Positions 37,980 through 47,589 of a DNA stretch of 64,000 nucleotides are shown one piece after another; the stretch's first letter is position 1; the number at the start of each line of letters is the position of its first letter. A model generated the notes under the pieces. That model was not told the origin of the DNA and made no database searches. It saw only the letters and a program-made list of their open reading frames with translations. A program made the position numbers and the translations under genes. The DNA is taken from NCBI RefSeq assembly GCF_003316765.1, contig NZ_NIJF01000067.1, positions 40,988 through 104,987 of the forward strand, read 5' to 3'. This DNA comes from Bacillus sp. P14.5. GTDB lineage: Bacteria > Bacillota > Bacilli > Bacillales > Bacillaceae_B.

Positions 37980-38632
37980 TCACTGCCAATTATGAATATA
38001 CACCAAATAAACCAACATGATCCCCGTGTCCGCTAATACATGACTGAGGATAGGGGCAGCGAGCGATCCGGATTTATGTCTGAAAAATCCCCAAATGATC
38101 CCTGCCAAAAATATTGGAATGACGGCTATCACATTGAACGGCCAATTAAACAACTCCATAAGGGATAGCAAATGATACAAGCTGTAGAAGAAGGAAGAAA
38201 TGATGATGGCCATTCCAGCTGAAGAAGACACCTTCAACTCTTCAAAAATGAAATTCCTCCAATAATTCTCCTCTAAATAAGGATTTAACACTATAAGAAC
38301 AGCCATCAATAGCCAAATCATCCTGCCGTCGAAATTCCACTCCCTTAATAAGGAACGAATAAGTTCAAGATCTATTAAGAAGGAAAAAAATAAGAAACAG
38401 CGGCAAAAATGATTACAAGCACTAGGATTCCACTGACAATTCCCAATAATAATGAGCGGGACGTTATGGTGAATTTCCATTGTGAATGATTTTGCTTCTT
38501 CCAACTTAAGCAGAGAGGAGCAAGGAGAAGCCATCCGTAGAATAATGCAAATGTTAAAGGTACATTTCCAATGAGGGTCAGCCCAATGAATATCATTAGT
38601 GTTGGACCCATCAGCAAAATAGTTTTTTCCAT
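37980..38632 (-). CDS. CPBP family intramembrane protease, frame-interrupted
   Basis: Two frames (38632-38375 and about 38390-37980) form one polytopic protein of about 217 residues. The second carries the CPBP (Abi/CAAX-protease) motifs: EE-x3-R as LEENYWRNFIFEEL, then FFYSLYHLLSL and SHVLADTGIML with the His residues. The first provides the N-terminal helices from MEKTILLMGPTLMIFIGLTL. Adding one base to the seven-A run 38384-38390 (plus) joins them as SYFFSFLIDLELIRS. Possible roles: protein maturation or bacteriocin immunity. Confidence 0.82.
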
Positions 38633-38832
38633 GCCCCACCTCTAAAAAACAATATACTCTATATTCTATCATTGACTCTAATGGTTGAGGACCAATATGA
38701 CCACTTTTAGAAAATGAGATTTAAAGCCAGCAACCGTTTAAGCAGCAATATATGCTGGAATATCTTCTAAAAAAGGATAGAACTCATTGAGAGCCCTACC
38801 CTTGGTTTCTTTATTGGACTTACTTGATAGAA

Positions 38833-38952
38833 TCAATCTTCCGGATGTTTTGGTTTATCGGGATCCTTCTGAGGATCGATTTCCTGATTGCTTTCCTTTT
38901 TTTCTTCCTGTTCTAAAGAGAGGTTATCTTTTTCTTCTTGTTCTTTGCTCAT
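38833..38952 (-). CDS. Small acidic hydrophilic protein
   Basis: 39 residues, almost entirely charged (MSKEQEEKDNLSLEQEEKKE, ending DPQKDPDKPKHPED), likely unstructured. AAAGGAGGAATTCATA precedes the ATG, so translation is expected. No family recognised; such peptides are common in Bacillaceae. Confidence 0.62.
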   Translation of the reverse strand: MSKEQEEKDNLSLEQEEKKESNQEIDPQKDPDKPKHPED

Positions 38953-39130
38953 TATGAATTCCTCCTTTAAGTTGCTTTCAACAATCTTTTCCCTTTCTGG
39001 ATTTTAATCAAACAGGAATATGTATATTTCTTGGTGATTTACCCTGCGAAACGTACTGGACATTATGATGCTAGTTTAATTGTATGTTAGGATTCAGATA
39101 GACTTTGATATGATCCTGGAGTTTCAATCC

Positions 39131-39730
39131 TTAAATATTTTTAGAAATAAATGAATTTCCTCTAATACAGTATCTATAAGGATAATCCCGCGCTTCACCT
39201 GAATTGCCGATACCTATTCTTGTACCCGTTTCAATACTGTCTGGCCTGTACCCTTCAGCAATATATAAAGGTCCCTCATGAAAATACCCGCCGTAGTCTT
39301 CCATAGTGATTCCCATAGCTTTTGTCAGCTTCCCCGGTCCATTAGTCAACTCTTTTCCTTTCTTTGGCCTTCTGTTCTCCATGATGTCTATCCCATCCCT
39401 CGGCTCAACAGCTCTTATCAGAATAGCCTCGGGCTTTTCCTCCTGTCCGCTCACGACATTCACCAAACAATGGGTGTGCATCACATAGGTATACACTCTG
39501 CCAGCTTCAGCATACATGATTTCAGTTCTCTTCGTCCTTCTGTTATTAAAGCTGTGCGCTGCTCGGTCTTCAGGTCCCATATAAGCTTCTGTTTCCACTA
39601 TATAACCAGAAGTGAGCCCTTCTTCTGTCTCTTTGATAAGCAGACACCCGAGCAGGTCTTTAGCCAATTGGAGAGTAGGCGTCTGGTAGAAACTCCGGGG
39701 CAGGATATTGCAGGATGAAAGATCTTTCAT
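39131..39730 (-). CDS. 3-methyladenine DNA glycosylase, AAG/MPG type
   Basis: 199 residues, base-excision repair of alkylated purines. Hallmarks: LGCLLIKETEEG, YIVETEAYMGPEDRAAHSFN with the catalytic Glu, YVMHTHCLVNVV, ILIRAVEPRDGID and TNGPGKLTKAMGI. Matches the B. subtilis YxlJ family in length. Cytosolic. The start follows AAAGGAGAGGTTGAT. Confidence 0.94.
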   Translation of the reverse strand: MKDLSSCNILPRSFYQTPTLQLAKDLLGCLLIKETEEGLTSGYIVETEAYMGPEDRAAHSFNNRRTKRTEIMYAEAGRVYTYVMHTHCLVNVVSGQEEKPEAILIRAVEPRDGIDIMENRRPKKGKELTNGPGKLTKAMGITMEDYGGYFHEGPLYIAEGYRPDSIETGTRIGIGNSGEARDYPYRYCIRGNSFISKNI

Positions 39731-39818
39731 ATCAACCTCTCCTTTCTAAAATGCATGAATTCGTGAACTTTTGAGAAAAATATACTATACATAATATACT
39801 TATTAGGATGTGTAAATA

Positions 39819-41018
39819 ATGAATCTACAATCGGGAAAGCTTTATTGGCCTTCCACCTACTGCAATGCTCCATCTTATCCCCCGCTTAAAGAAGATATTA
39901 AATGCGACGTATTGATCATAGGCGGAGGAAGTTCCGGGGCTCAATGTGCCTACTTCCTCTCTGAATCGGGACTTGATGTGGCAGTTGTCGATAAACGGAA
40001 AGCAGGTCTTGGCAGTACAGCGGCTAACACAGCCCTTATCCAATACATGGGGGATAAAATGGTCCACGAACTGGTCAATTCGTTTGGTGAAAAAACCGCC
40101 ATGCAGCATCTAAATCTATGCAGGCAGGGTATGGATGATATCAAAAAAGCCGCTGAATCACTGGAAATAGACGTAGAATTTCAATATAGAGATACTCTTT
40201 ATTATGCTAGCAGCAAGGAAGATCTTCCTAAACTTCAAAAGGACTTCCATTATCTCAAAAAGCACGGTTTTCCCGTAAAGTACCTGGAGCAGAATCAAAT
40301 TGAGGCAGATTATTCCTTCACTAAACTGGCTGCCATATACGGTGAAAAGGATGCAGAGTTAAATCCGTATAAATTCACACACGGATTGCTGCAAAAGGTT
40401 CAGGCTAACGGAACTAGAATCTTTGAAGACACCGAAATTACCGGCCAAAAAGTGACAGGGAAAGAAATCGCTTACTACACAAACCATTCCTCTTCGATTT
40501 CCGCACAATATGTAATAATAGCAGGCGGATATGAAAGCCTGGAATTTAAAAAGGAGAAAAACGCGGTGATGAACTCCTCCTACAGCATTGTGACTAATCC
40601 AGTTGAGGATTTCAGCGGCTGGCATGACCGCACTCTTATCTGGGAAACCGCCAGACCCTACATTTACATGCGTACCACCAAGGACAATCGAATAATCATA
40701 GGAGGACTAGATGAGAACACCGATATAGCTGCAGAAAGAGACGGAAAAATATTAAACAAACGAGATAAATTGGTTAAAGAGTTCAATAAACTCTTTCCAC
40801 ATATAAGGATAACTCCCGAATTTTATCTTGGTGCATTCTATGGCGGGACTCACGATGGCCTTCCTATGTTAGGTCGGTATGAAAACCGGCCGAATCATTT
40901 TTATTTAATGGGATATGGTGATAATGGGACAGTATATAATATGGTTCTCGCCAGAATGATAAGAGACCTGATAGTAAAAGGAAGCTCTGAAAATCATCAG
41001 ATTTATCTTAAGACATAA
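39819..41018 (+). CDS. DAO-type FAD-dependent oxidoreductase
   Basis: 399 residues. FAD-binding Rossmann motif VLIIGGGSSGAQCAYFLSES with Glu/Asp-like VVDKRKAGLGSTAANT; C-terminal FAD contacts in YGGTHDGLPMLGRYENRPNHF and GYGDNGTVYNMVLARMI. Family members oxidise amines or amino acids. There is no C-terminal Rieske domain, which separates it from YhfW-like proteins. Divergent from the glycosylase gene. Confidence 0.9.
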   Translation: MNLQSGKLYWPSTYCNAPSYPPLKEDIKCDVLIIGGGSSGAQCAYFLSESGLDVAVVDKRKAGLGSTAANTALIQYMGDKMVHELVNSFGEKTAMQHLNLCRQGMDDIKKAAESLEIDVEFQYRDTLYYASSKEDLPKLQKDFHYLKKHGFPVKYLEQNQIEADYSFTKLAAIYGEKDAELNPYKFTHGLLQKVQANGTRIFEDTEITGQKVTGKEIAYYTNHSSSISAQYVIIAGGYESLEFKKEKNAVMNSSYSIVTNPVEDFSGWHDRTLIWETARPYIYMRTTKDNRIIIGGLDENTDIAAERDGKILNKRDKLVKEFNKLFPHIRITPEFYLGAFYGGTHDGLPMLGRYENRPNHFYLMGYGDNGTVYNMVLARMIRDLIVKGSSENHQIYLKT

Positions 41019-41134
41019 AGTCTTTTTAACATAGAATCTTTTATGATGTTTTAAGGAGAAACGGTACTTTTTTACATTACATCACTGCATTTTATCAGTG
41101 AAGAAATTTTCCCTAATTGAAAAGGAGGTACCGC

Positions 41135-41425
41135 ATGAACATTAATATAGAAAAACTTGCTGATGAGATGCCTGAATTCAAAGATCATCAAGAAGCAAGT
41201 GAATGGTTCGAAAATCGATTTCAAGGTGGGTTCATTTATAAAGAGAAGGATACCTTGAATGGCATCCCTACCTATTTCTATCACATCGTTAAAGATATTT
41301 CTAGATATAACGCATTCATGAATGCTCTTTCTGAAGAGGAGAGCGAAAATGTAACCGCCAATTCCTTTTACAGTTACACAACTGTCTCAATCACAGAAGA
41401 TGGTGATGTAGAGATTTCGCCATAA
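41135..41425 (+). CDS. Hypothetical protein
   Basis: 96 residues (MNINIEKLADEMPEFKDHQE ... VSITEDGDVEISP), acidic, mixed alpha/beta, no membrane helix. I chose the ATG 41135 because AAAGGAGGTACCGC precedes it. Appears to be a stand-alone gene. I do not recognise a family. Confidence 0.72.
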   Translation: MNINIEKLADEMPEFKDHQEASEWFENRFQGGFIYKEKDTLNGIPTYFYHIVKDISRYNAFMNALSEEESENVTANSFYSYTTVSITEDGDVEISP

Positions 41426-41540
41426 ATCGCGGATTAGATGACTTGCTTTTCATAAAACATGGTACGACCCTGCTCGCTTTGAGCAAATCAAATGAGGGTG
41501 CAGTTGCATGATAAAAGAAAGGTAAGTACTTTTTTCACCA

Positions 41541-41655
41541 GGCTGTTTACGCAAGCTTTCGGATATCCCCGAATCCAGCTTACCAGCATACTTCCGGTGA
41601 AATATGACGTTATCTCTTGGAAATCATAATATCAACAAAGTTTACTCAAAGAGCC
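41541..41655 (-). mobile_element. Short copy of the GGCT/AGCC element
   Basis: From GGCTGTTTACGCAAGCTTTCGG to AACAAAGTTTACTCAAAGAGCC, 115 bp, an internally shortened copy. Flanks TTTCACCA (41533-41540) and TTTCACTA (41656-41663) are an 8-bp target duplication with one mismatch. Confidence 0.8.
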
Positions 41656-41676
41656 TTTCACTAACTAACAGAACTT

Positions 41677-41705
41677 CGGGAACTGATCAAGCAGTTCCCG
41701 TTTTA
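41677..41705. terminator. Stem-loop next to peptidase E stop
   Basis: CGGGAACTG and CAGTTCCCG with a 6-nt loop, TTTTAT on the plus side. It could end transcription from the plus gene at 41425 or from peptidase E. Confidence 0.55.
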
Positions 41706-42398
41706 TCCTAAATAAATTGTGTTAATTATTCGTTGATCTGCCTCTCCCCCGCTTTCTTCTACAAAATAGGCAGAAGCATGCGGGCGTAAAGAAACTGCTT
41801 TTACAAGATTGCCATCGATAAAGTGCAGTGCTGCACCATCATCTGCTGCGTATCCTGCTTTCAATCTCGACTGTGTTATTAGCTTTATATAGGACGGGCG
41901 TCTTTCAACTTCTCCGTCATAGTGGGGGCAGTGACTTCCTTTTATAAATCCAAGGCCGTTAATTGGTTCCAAGCCTTCTCCATAGGAGTCAGTAACTCCC
42001 TCTTCAAACCAGCATATAGAACCCGCGCTTAACCCTGACAGTATGACTCCCTTAGCTAAGGCCTCTTTTAAATAGATGTCCAATTTCCATTCGCGCCATA
42101 GTGCCATCAAATTTCTGGTGTTTCCTCCTCCAACGTAAATAATGTCCTGCCTTAACAGAAATTCTCTGATATTACGGGTGTGGGGCTTAAAAAGTGAAAG
42201 ATGAGTAGGCTCACAATCGAGTTTCTGAAAATTTTGATAATAGCGGTCTATATATCCTTCCGAATCACCACTAGCTGTAGGAAGAAAACAAATGTTAGGG
42301 TTCTGCATTGGTGCTTGTTCCAAAATATATGTATCAAGGAGGCAGTTGTCAGGTTCCATTGAAAACCCTCCGCCTCCGAGTGCAATAATTTGCTTCAT
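41703..42398 (-). CDS. Peptidase E (S51) family protein
   Basis: 231 residues. The nucleophile Ser is in VILSGLSAGSICWFEEG; IIYVGGGNTRNLMALWRE and HCPHYDGEVERRPSY are S51 signatures. Dipeptidase E cleaves Asp-X dipeptides; B. subtilis YgaJ is the nearest known relative. Followed downstream on the same strand by nothing within 200 bp; the preceding gene (42421) may be co-transcribed. Confidence 0.88.
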   Translation of the reverse strand: MKQIIALGGGGFSMEPDNCLLDTYILEQAPMQNPNICFLPTASGDSEGYIDRYYQNFQKLDCEPTHLSLFKPHTRNIREFLLRQDIIYVGGGNTRNLMALWREWKLDIYLKEALAKGVILSGLSAGSICWFEEGVTDSYGEGLEPINGLGFIKGSHCPHYDGEVERRPSYIKLITQSRLKAGYAADDGAALHFIDGNLVKAVSLRPHASAYFVEESGGEADQRIINTIYLG

Positions 42399-42420
42399 GC
42401 TAAAACATCCTTCCCGCTCA

Positions 42421-42723
42421 TTAATTCAAATACTTGGGATCTGTTTCAATATGCCTTAACAGATCAAGCTCGGGATGCTTCTTATCCAATCTAAAGATAT
42501 ATTCAAGGAAATGTTCGCTGCCTAAAGTGTAAGCTACCTCAGGGAATAGCTCACTGATCAGAAGAAGTTCTTTGCGGCTCCCCTGTTCCAAAAACTGAAT
42601 CGTCTTTTCTTCATCCTGAAGGAGCAAATCCAGAAGCCTTTGAAGATAATCTTCCATCCGGGGATCTTCATCGTCCATCAAAGCAAGCTTTCCCAAAACA
42701 CCCCTTACCTGTTCATTAAACAT
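42421..42723 (-). CDS. Hypothetical helical protein
   Basis: 100 residues, acidic and helical (MFNEQVRGVLGKLALMDDED ... LRHIETDPKYLN). The ATG at 42723 follows GGAGGGAAAAG. It ends 22 bp before the peptidase E start, suggesting one operon. HEAT-like or TPR-like helices are possible; no family recognised. Confidence 0.7.
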   Translation of the reverse strand: MFNEQVRGVLGKLALMDDEDPRMEDYLQRLLDLLLQDEEKTIQFLEQGSRKELLLISELFPEVAYTLGSEHFLEYIFRLDKKHPELDLLRHIETDPKYLN

Positions 42724-42884
42724 TCTTTTCCCTCCAATTGTCATGTACTCGAATATTCAAATATTGATAATTTTTATGGATGATGTTATCCACCAGCTTC
42801 AGTTTACACTAATATCTTATAAATAAAGCGAATGGAAGTTGATTAAATTTCCAAAGAAGCTTCAGTGAGAATAAGTTAATTACT

Positions 42885-43505
42885 CTACTCCTTTAATTCA
42901 TCAATAAAATGCTTTAATATTTTCGCTGTCAATCCCCAAATGACCTTGTCTTTATAAAAATAAAAATACTCATCGATTTTTCTTGTCTGCCAGTTGTAGT
43001 TCTCTCCTCCGGCGATTAAATCCAATGGGAAATCTTCTTCCGGTTCAATTGTAAAGCCTACTTTATATACTTTAGGTTCAGTATCGATAAAAAATGACAA
43101 TGGAACCGTAAAAGTTTCAGCCACTTCATCTGCATTAGGATTGATTTTGGCCTCCTCTTCCAATATTCCGACATAAGGGAATATGAAAGTTCCAAAAGAT
43201 GACACAATATAATCCATCGGATAGATGCCTGATAAGTTTCTTTCCTGGATCCCTAGTTCCTCACAAGTTTCCCTGATGGCTGTTTGCTTTTCTGAATCGT
43301 CACTTTCATCAACTTTTCCACCGGGGAAACATATGTCCCCAGGCTGCCGCCTCAACTGCTCAGATCTCACTTCGAACAAAATGTGAATGTCATTATTGAT
43401 TTCAAGTAATGGCAGCAGCACAGAAAATCGATAATACTGTCCACTGCCCAGAATGGTTGGTGTCCGATTTTTAAATCTTTGTTGGATTTCTTCTAAGTTC
43501 ATCAT
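42885..43505 (-). CDS. Nudix hydrolase, CoA pyrophosphatase type
   Basis: About 206 residues. The Nudix box is GGKVDESDDSEKQTAIRETC-EELGI, preceded by the NuCoA signature LRRQPGDICFPGG. Such enzymes split CoA or oxidised CoA into phosphopantetheine and 3',5'-ADP. The start was set at the tandem ATG near 43505 after AGGGGTGAAA. Single gene. Confidence 0.9.
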   Translation of the reverse strand: MMNLEEIQQRFKNRTPTILGSGQYYRFSVLLPLLEINNDIHILFEVRSEQLRRQPGDICFPGGKVDESDDSEKQTAIRETCEELGIQERNLSGIYPMDYIVSSFGTFIFPYVGILEEEAKINPNADEVAETFTVPLSFFIDTEPKVYKVGFTIEPEEDFPLDLIAGGENYNWQTRKIDEYFYFYKDKVIWGLTAKILKHFIDELKE

Positions 43506-43834
43506 TTTCACCCCTACCTTAACCTTACCCTTTTTTAACATAACCGCAACCAGTTAGAGCTGCTTCTCTTTCTTTTCTCTCTTACACTTAGGAAGCAGCT
43601 CTTTTCTTTCTTGCTTACCAGGTTTTCTGTTAATGATGGCGTCACCATCCTAACTTCTATCTAAAGACCTTTTAACTGAGAATTTATCACATGGAATGCT
43701 AATCCATCTTTAGTAATTCTTGTTCGCACTATTATCTCCTGCTTTTTTTCTATAAATTGCAAGCCGCATCATAAGTAGGTTTAACTTCAATCAAAAACAG
43801 CTATAGTAAAGTATGGTATTACAACAGGAAAGGG
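43506..43834. other. Gap with eroded repeat
   Basis: GAGCTGCTTC ... GAAGCAGCTC (43557-43602) forms a stem, and TTTCTTTCTTGCTTACCAGG matches the inside of the short GGCT/AGCC element. No gene. Confidence 0.45.
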
Positions 43835-44242
43835 ATGATGAAATTGATAAAAGAATTCGAAATCACGACTGCAAGCAGGGATGAAATTGTTGATATCACT
43901 GGGAGGATTCAAGATTGGATATCCAGAACGGGGGTTCAGGAAGGGACACTAATTATTCAATCCATGCACACAACAGCTGGAATAACCGTCAATGAAAATG
44001 CCGATCCAGATGTGAAAACTGACTTCTTAATGAGATTGGATGAGACTTTCCCATGGAACCATATTAAAGATCTCCATCGAGAAGGGAACACGGCTGCTCA
44101 CTTAAAGACAAGCACCGTTGGCCACTCTCAAACGCTCATCATCACAAAAGGGAAAATCCTTCTTGGTACATGGCAGGGAATTTATTTTTGTGAATTCGAT
44201 GGACCCAGAACAAGGAGATGCATTTGCAAGCTGAGCGAATAA
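43835..44242 (+). CDS. YjbQ family protein (UPF0047)
   Basis: 135 residues. [36 protein letters not shown] and [19 protein letters not shown] are hallmarks of the YjbQ family. Some members have weak thiamine-phosphate synthase activity; the main role is unclear. Start ambiguous among two ATGs and a TTG at 43844, all close to GGAAAGGG. Confidence 0.92.
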   Translation: MMKLIKEFEITTASRDEIVDITGRIQDWISRTGVQEGTLIIQSMHTTAGITVNENADPDVKTDFLMRLDETFPWNHIKDLHREGNTAAHLKTSTVGHSQTLIITKGKILLGTWQGIYFCEFDGPRTRRCICKLSE

Positions 44243-44292
44243 GGACGCGTTAAAAAGTATATTCTCTCCTCCTTTTTCACAACCTAATTATC

Positions 44293-44339
44293 GATAAGTT
44301 GTTTTGAAGACGTGATTGCTGGCTTCAAAACAACTTATC
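44293..44339. repeat. Perfect 17-bp inverted repeat upstream of a DUF421 gene
   Basis: GATAAGTTGTTTTGAAG (44293-44309) and CTTCAAAACAACTTATC (44323-44339), 13-nt loop. No T-run follows on the plus strand (CTCTTGATATG), so it is not a standard terminator. It lies 35 bp before the DUF421 start. Confidence 0.7.
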
Positions 44340-44374
44340 CTCTTGATATGTAATTAAAAGGAAGTGAAAAGGCA

Positions 44375-45049
44375 ATGGATGTTGATTTACTTTGGAAAGC
44401 GGTTCTGATCGTATTTGGGGGGACCTTACTTTTACGGGTGGCAGGCAGAAAGTCTATCTCACAGATGACATTGGCTCCAGTTGTTATTATGATTGGTCTT
44501 GGTTCTCTCCTTGTACAGCCGATAGTCGGGAAAGGAGTTTGGGCTACCCTGCTGGTTGGGCTTACGTTAGTACTTACTTTAGTTTTTATGGAATTTGTTC
44601 AGATTAAAGTCGACCCCCTAGGAAAATTCATAACAGGACAATCAAAAGTGGTCATACAAAATGGAACACTGCAAAAACAGGCGCTGAAAAAAATGCGCTT
44701 AACAGTGGATCAGTTGGAAATGAAACTGCGGCAATCTCAAGTCAGCAGCATTTCAGATGTGCAGTATGCGACATTGGAACCAAATGGACAGCTTGGCTTC
44801 ATTTTAAAACAGTCTAAGCAGCCTGCCATTAAGGAAGATATCGTTCAGCTGAGGCAGGAATTGGAGCTTCTTACTCAAATGATCAATGACAAATTTACTG
44901 CTGCATCAGCTCCTGTTTCAGCATATAAACCCGTTCCTGCCCAAAAGCCAACGAGTTATACTGCCACTACTTCTTCCCCGCATGATAATATCTTTAATGA
45001 GGTTAGTAATAAAGGGCATATGGACGAACCACCAAACGAATTACAATAA
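44375..45049 (+). CDS. DUF421 membrane protein with long C-terminal tail
   Basis: 224 residues. Three N-terminal helices with LLLRVAGRKSISQMTLAPVV, then the DUF421 cytosolic domain (SKVVIQNGTLQKQALKKMRL, ISDVQYATLEPNGQLGFIL). The last 60 residues are a low-complexity Pro/Ala/Thr tail. Related to B. subtilis YetF/YrbG; YetF-type proteins are linked to spore membrane properties in some species. Start after AAAGGAAGTGAAAAGGCA. Confidence 0.85.
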   Translation: MDVDLLWKAVLIVFGGTLLLRVAGRKSISQMTLAPVVIMIGLGSLLVQPIVGKGVWATLLVGLTLVLTLVFMEFVQIKVDPLGKFITGQSKVVIQNGTLQKQALKKMRLTVDQLEMKLRQSQVSSISDVQYATLEPNGQLGFILKQSKQPAIKEDIVQLRQELELLTQMINDKFTAASAPVSAYKPVPAQKPTSYTATTSSPHDNIFNEVSNKGHMDEPPNELQ

Positions 45050-45051
45050 GT

Positions 45052-45090
45052 AAACAACCCGTTCTCCATATTATGAGCGGGTTGTTTCGA
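45052..45090 (+). terminator. Terminator of the DUF421 gene
   Basis: AAACAACCCG and CGGGTTGTTT perfect 10-bp stem with a 16-nt loop. Confidence 0.75.
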
Positions 45091-45111
45091 GTCTGTGTTA
45101 ACATAATAATT

Positions 45112-45669
45112 TTATATTAAACCTTTAAATTCAGACCTCAAAAGGGAGAATACTACTGTATCATGATACCTATCTCCATCGAAATCTGTCTGCCTCAGCA
45201 CCCCTTCCTCACGAAACCCATGGGCACACAGCACTTTACGTGAGCCTTCATTCTCTGCGAAAATATCCCCCACCACTCTGTTCAATCGCAGTTCATTGAA
45301 ACAAAAGGATAAAACCGCAGGTAAAAGTTCAGTCATAACCCCAATTTTTTGATGATGCTTGGAGATTACCACTCCCATCTCTGTTTTACTGTGCCAGAAA
45401 TTTAGCTTGTGAAGCCGGAACATACCGATTATTTCTCCGCTCTGTTTCTCCTTTATGACCCATGGTATCTCCTTTTGCATGCTGAACTGCTTGAGCGATT
45501 GTTGTATTCCTTCGACTGTCTCCTTCACAGTTTGAGCAGGGTGTGGAGTCAAATATTTCATTGTTGCCTTATCACCCAGAAAATCAAACATCTGCGGAGC
45601 ATAGCCTTCTTTCATTTCGGTCAATAAATAGTTCTCAGTTTCTACAACAGGTATACTCTTCAAATTCAT
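45112..45669 (-). CDS. GNAT N-acetyltransferase, RimJ/RimL type
   Basis: 185 residues. KTEMGVVISKHHQKIGVMTELL is the acetyl-CoA-binding region and LNRVVGDIFAENEGSRKVLCAHGFREEGVLRQ is the RimJ/L signature. Targets may be ribosomal or other protein N-termini or small amines. The start follows TAGGGAGAGAATGAAAA. Confidence 0.88.
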   Translation of the reverse strand: MNLKSIPVVETENYLLTEMKEGYAPQMFDFLGDKATMKYLTPHPAQTVKETVEGIQQSLKQFSMQKEIPWVIKEKQSGEIIGMFRLHKLNFWHSKTEMGVVISKHHQKIGVMTELLPAVLSFCFNELRLNRVVGDIFAENEGSRKVLCAHGFREEGVLRQTDFDGDRYHDTVVFSLLRSEFKGLI

Positions 45670-45771
45670 TTTTCATTCTCTCCCTACTTTTTACCCAATC
45701 TTATGAGCCTATCCTCTTTATAAGTAATAATAACTTTATCACCTATAGTAAAATCAAGATATTTGTCACAA

Positions 45772-46020
45772 TTAACCAAAAATATTTTTTATTGCTGAAT
45801 TCCATAGCACATTCGGCTCCATCTTTATTCTCCACAGTAATTTGTTTTTTGTTTTTATTCCAACAGCAACACTGGAGTCACTAGGTGAAAAATACTTTTC
45901 CACAAGGGTTACTTTGTCTCTTTCCAATACATCTACATCATCTCTTCCATAGATCACCATAACAGACAGTATTCCTGCCAGAATAATAACCACACAGCAT
46001 TTAACGATCAACTTGTTCAT
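45772..46020 (-). CDS. Small exported or membrane-anchored protein
   Basis: 82 residues with an N-terminal helix (IVKCCVVIILAGILSVMVIYG) and a short outside part ending SAIKNIFG. No lipobox or known motif. The start follows ACCGGAGGAGAGTTAGAA, a good ribosome site. Directly upstream of the acetyltransferase gene on the same strand, 102 bp apart. Confidence 0.68.
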   Translation of the reverse strand: MNKLIVKCCVVIILAGILSVMVIYGRDDVDVLERDKVTLVEKYFSPSDSSVAVGIKTKNKLLWRIKMEPNVLWNSAIKNIFG

Positions 46021-46274
46021 TTCTAACTCTCCTCCGGTTTAATAGTCAGCAACATTAAAATATTCACATAAAGGTGAATTATGACCGGAAGTTATGACCG
46101 AAAATCAACGGTTGACTCTATATGTTCTAGGCTGTATTCGAATAAGATTGTGTTTTTTTTACGCTGTTTTCGCAAAGATTGTTACTGTTTTAAAAATAGT
46201 GCATTTCCGCTCCAGTCCTTCTACGTAAAGGTGAGGTGATAAAATAGCAATCAAAAGCAACAATTTTTTAGAAA

Positions 46275-46504
46275 GGCTGTTTTCTCTTAAATTGTTGCTT
46301 CAAGAAAACTCCACTTACCGGATTCCCCCCTGGAATCGCAGTTTTTCACTCTAAACAGGCAGAGCAGCTCTTTTCCAGGTTATTTCCCCTTAATTCTGGC
46401 AATTGTTTCGAAAATTAATATAAAAGGCATTGATACACCCACAGAATTAATGCGGTATTTTTAGAAATTTGCATTATATAGCTGTAAAATTCAAGAAAAG
46501 AGCT
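46275..46504 (-). repeat. Long diverged copy of the GGCT/AGCC element
   Basis: Starts GGCTGTTTTCTCTTAAATTGTTGC, contains CTTACCGGATTCCCC and GAGCAGCTCTTTTCC, ends AAGAAAAGAGCT. The ends are inverted, but no target duplication is clear. The wider gap 46021-46654 holds no gene; the yteA promoter should lie near 46590-46640. Confidence 0.6.
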
Positions 46505-46654
46505 AATTCTTCATTTGATGTGAATCCTCCCTGAATTTCTCCCAGCTTCCTTTCAAAATACACACCTCTTAATTAATCCGGAATCATTTAACAATCATGA
46601 TTTTCAGCAACTGCTCCATACTAATAAAGAAAATTTCTTGGAAGGGATGAGGAA

Positions 46655-47407
46655 ATGACACTGACAACACAACAAATGTCTGCCTTCCGCTCAACGTTAG
46701 CAGAACTGGAAAAGACCATTCATAAAAGACAGGAAGATAACGACAATTTTGACCTCAATCAAGGACATCCTCATGAAACGGTTGGTGAGCTATCGAGTTA
46801 CGATAATCATCCCGGGGATGAGGGAACCGAACTTTATGAGAGAGAAAAGGATATAGCCCTTCATCAGCATCTTGATTATGAGCTTGAAAATATACAAAAG
46901 GCGATTGCGGCAATGGACAAAGGCAGTTATGGAAAATGCCATGTATGTGGTAAGGATATTCCTATCGAAAGGCTGGAGGCTATTCCCACTGCCCTGTATT
47001 GCAAGGAACACAGCCCTGACCAGACTGTTTCTCATAACCGTCCGATAGAAGAAGGCGTCCTTATGCCCCCGTTTGGTAAGTTCTTTCTTGATGAAAAGGA
47101 TGAGTCCACTGAATTTGATGCCGAAGACTCTTGGCAGGCCGTAGCAGAATGGGGAACGTCTGAATCGCCTTCCGCTTTGATGAGCCCTCCCGATGATTAC
47201 AATGATATATACATCGATTATGAGGAGAATATCGGGTACACAGAGGATTTCGAAAACTTCGTCGGAAATGACATTGAAGGCAGGAATGTAACAGTCTACC
47301 CTAACAAACAACATGAAATGTATGAAAAAGCTCTAGATGAGGAAGGGACCATGACGACCTTTGGTGATCTGCCTGCCTACGAGCATGAACCATACGTTGA
47401 AGAATAA
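46655..47407 (+). CDS. yteA: YteA family zinc-finger sporulation protein
   Basis: 250 residues. DksA/TraR-like: N-terminal helices with HETVGELSSYDNHPGDEGTE, and a zinc finger YGKCHVCGKDIPIERLEAIP-TALYCKEHS (C-x2-C plus a further Cys and His). The C-terminal acidic half (DDYNDIYIDYEENIGYTEDF, VYPNKQHEMYEKALDEEGTM) is typical of YteA. In B. subtilis it is sporulation-controlled; function unclear. The start follows GGAAGGGATGAGGAA. Confidence 0.9.
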   Translation: MTLTTQQMSAFRSTLAELEKTIHKRQEDNDNFDLNQGHPHETVGELSSYDNHPGDEGTELYEREKDIALHQHLDYELENIQKAIAAMDKGSYGKCHVCGKDIPIERLEAIPTALYCKEHSPDQTVSHNRPIEEGVLMPPFGKFFLDEKDESTEFDAEDSWQAVAEWGTSESPSALMSPPDDYNDIYIDYEENIGYTEDFENFVGNDIEGRNVTVYPNKQHEMYEKALDEEGTMTTFGDLPAYEHEPYVEE

Positions 47408-47410
47408 AAA

Positions 47411-47569
47411 GGCTCTTTTCATATAAACTTTGTTGCTATTTAATATGGATTTCGGCATTATAAGCCCATGATTCACATCAAATATCTTGTAAGCAGGGAA
47501 GAAAAGAGCTGCAGCCTCCGTTTAGAGAGGAAACTCTTTCCGAGAGCAATATTATATGCGAAAACAGCT
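47411..47569 (+). mobile_element. Short GGCT/AGCC element with perfect 8-bp target duplication
   Basis: GGCTCTTTTCATATAAACTT to ATATGCGAAAACAGCT, 159 bp. Flanks AATAAAAA (47403-47410) and AATAAAAA (47570-47577) are identical. The left flank overlaps the yteA stop codon. Confidence 0.88.
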
Positions 47570-47589
47570 AATAAAAAAGAGGTGACAAA

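Noticed and set aside
46790..47314. 174-codon minus frame
   Set aside because: Shadow of yteA, which has the zinc-finger motif and a good start.
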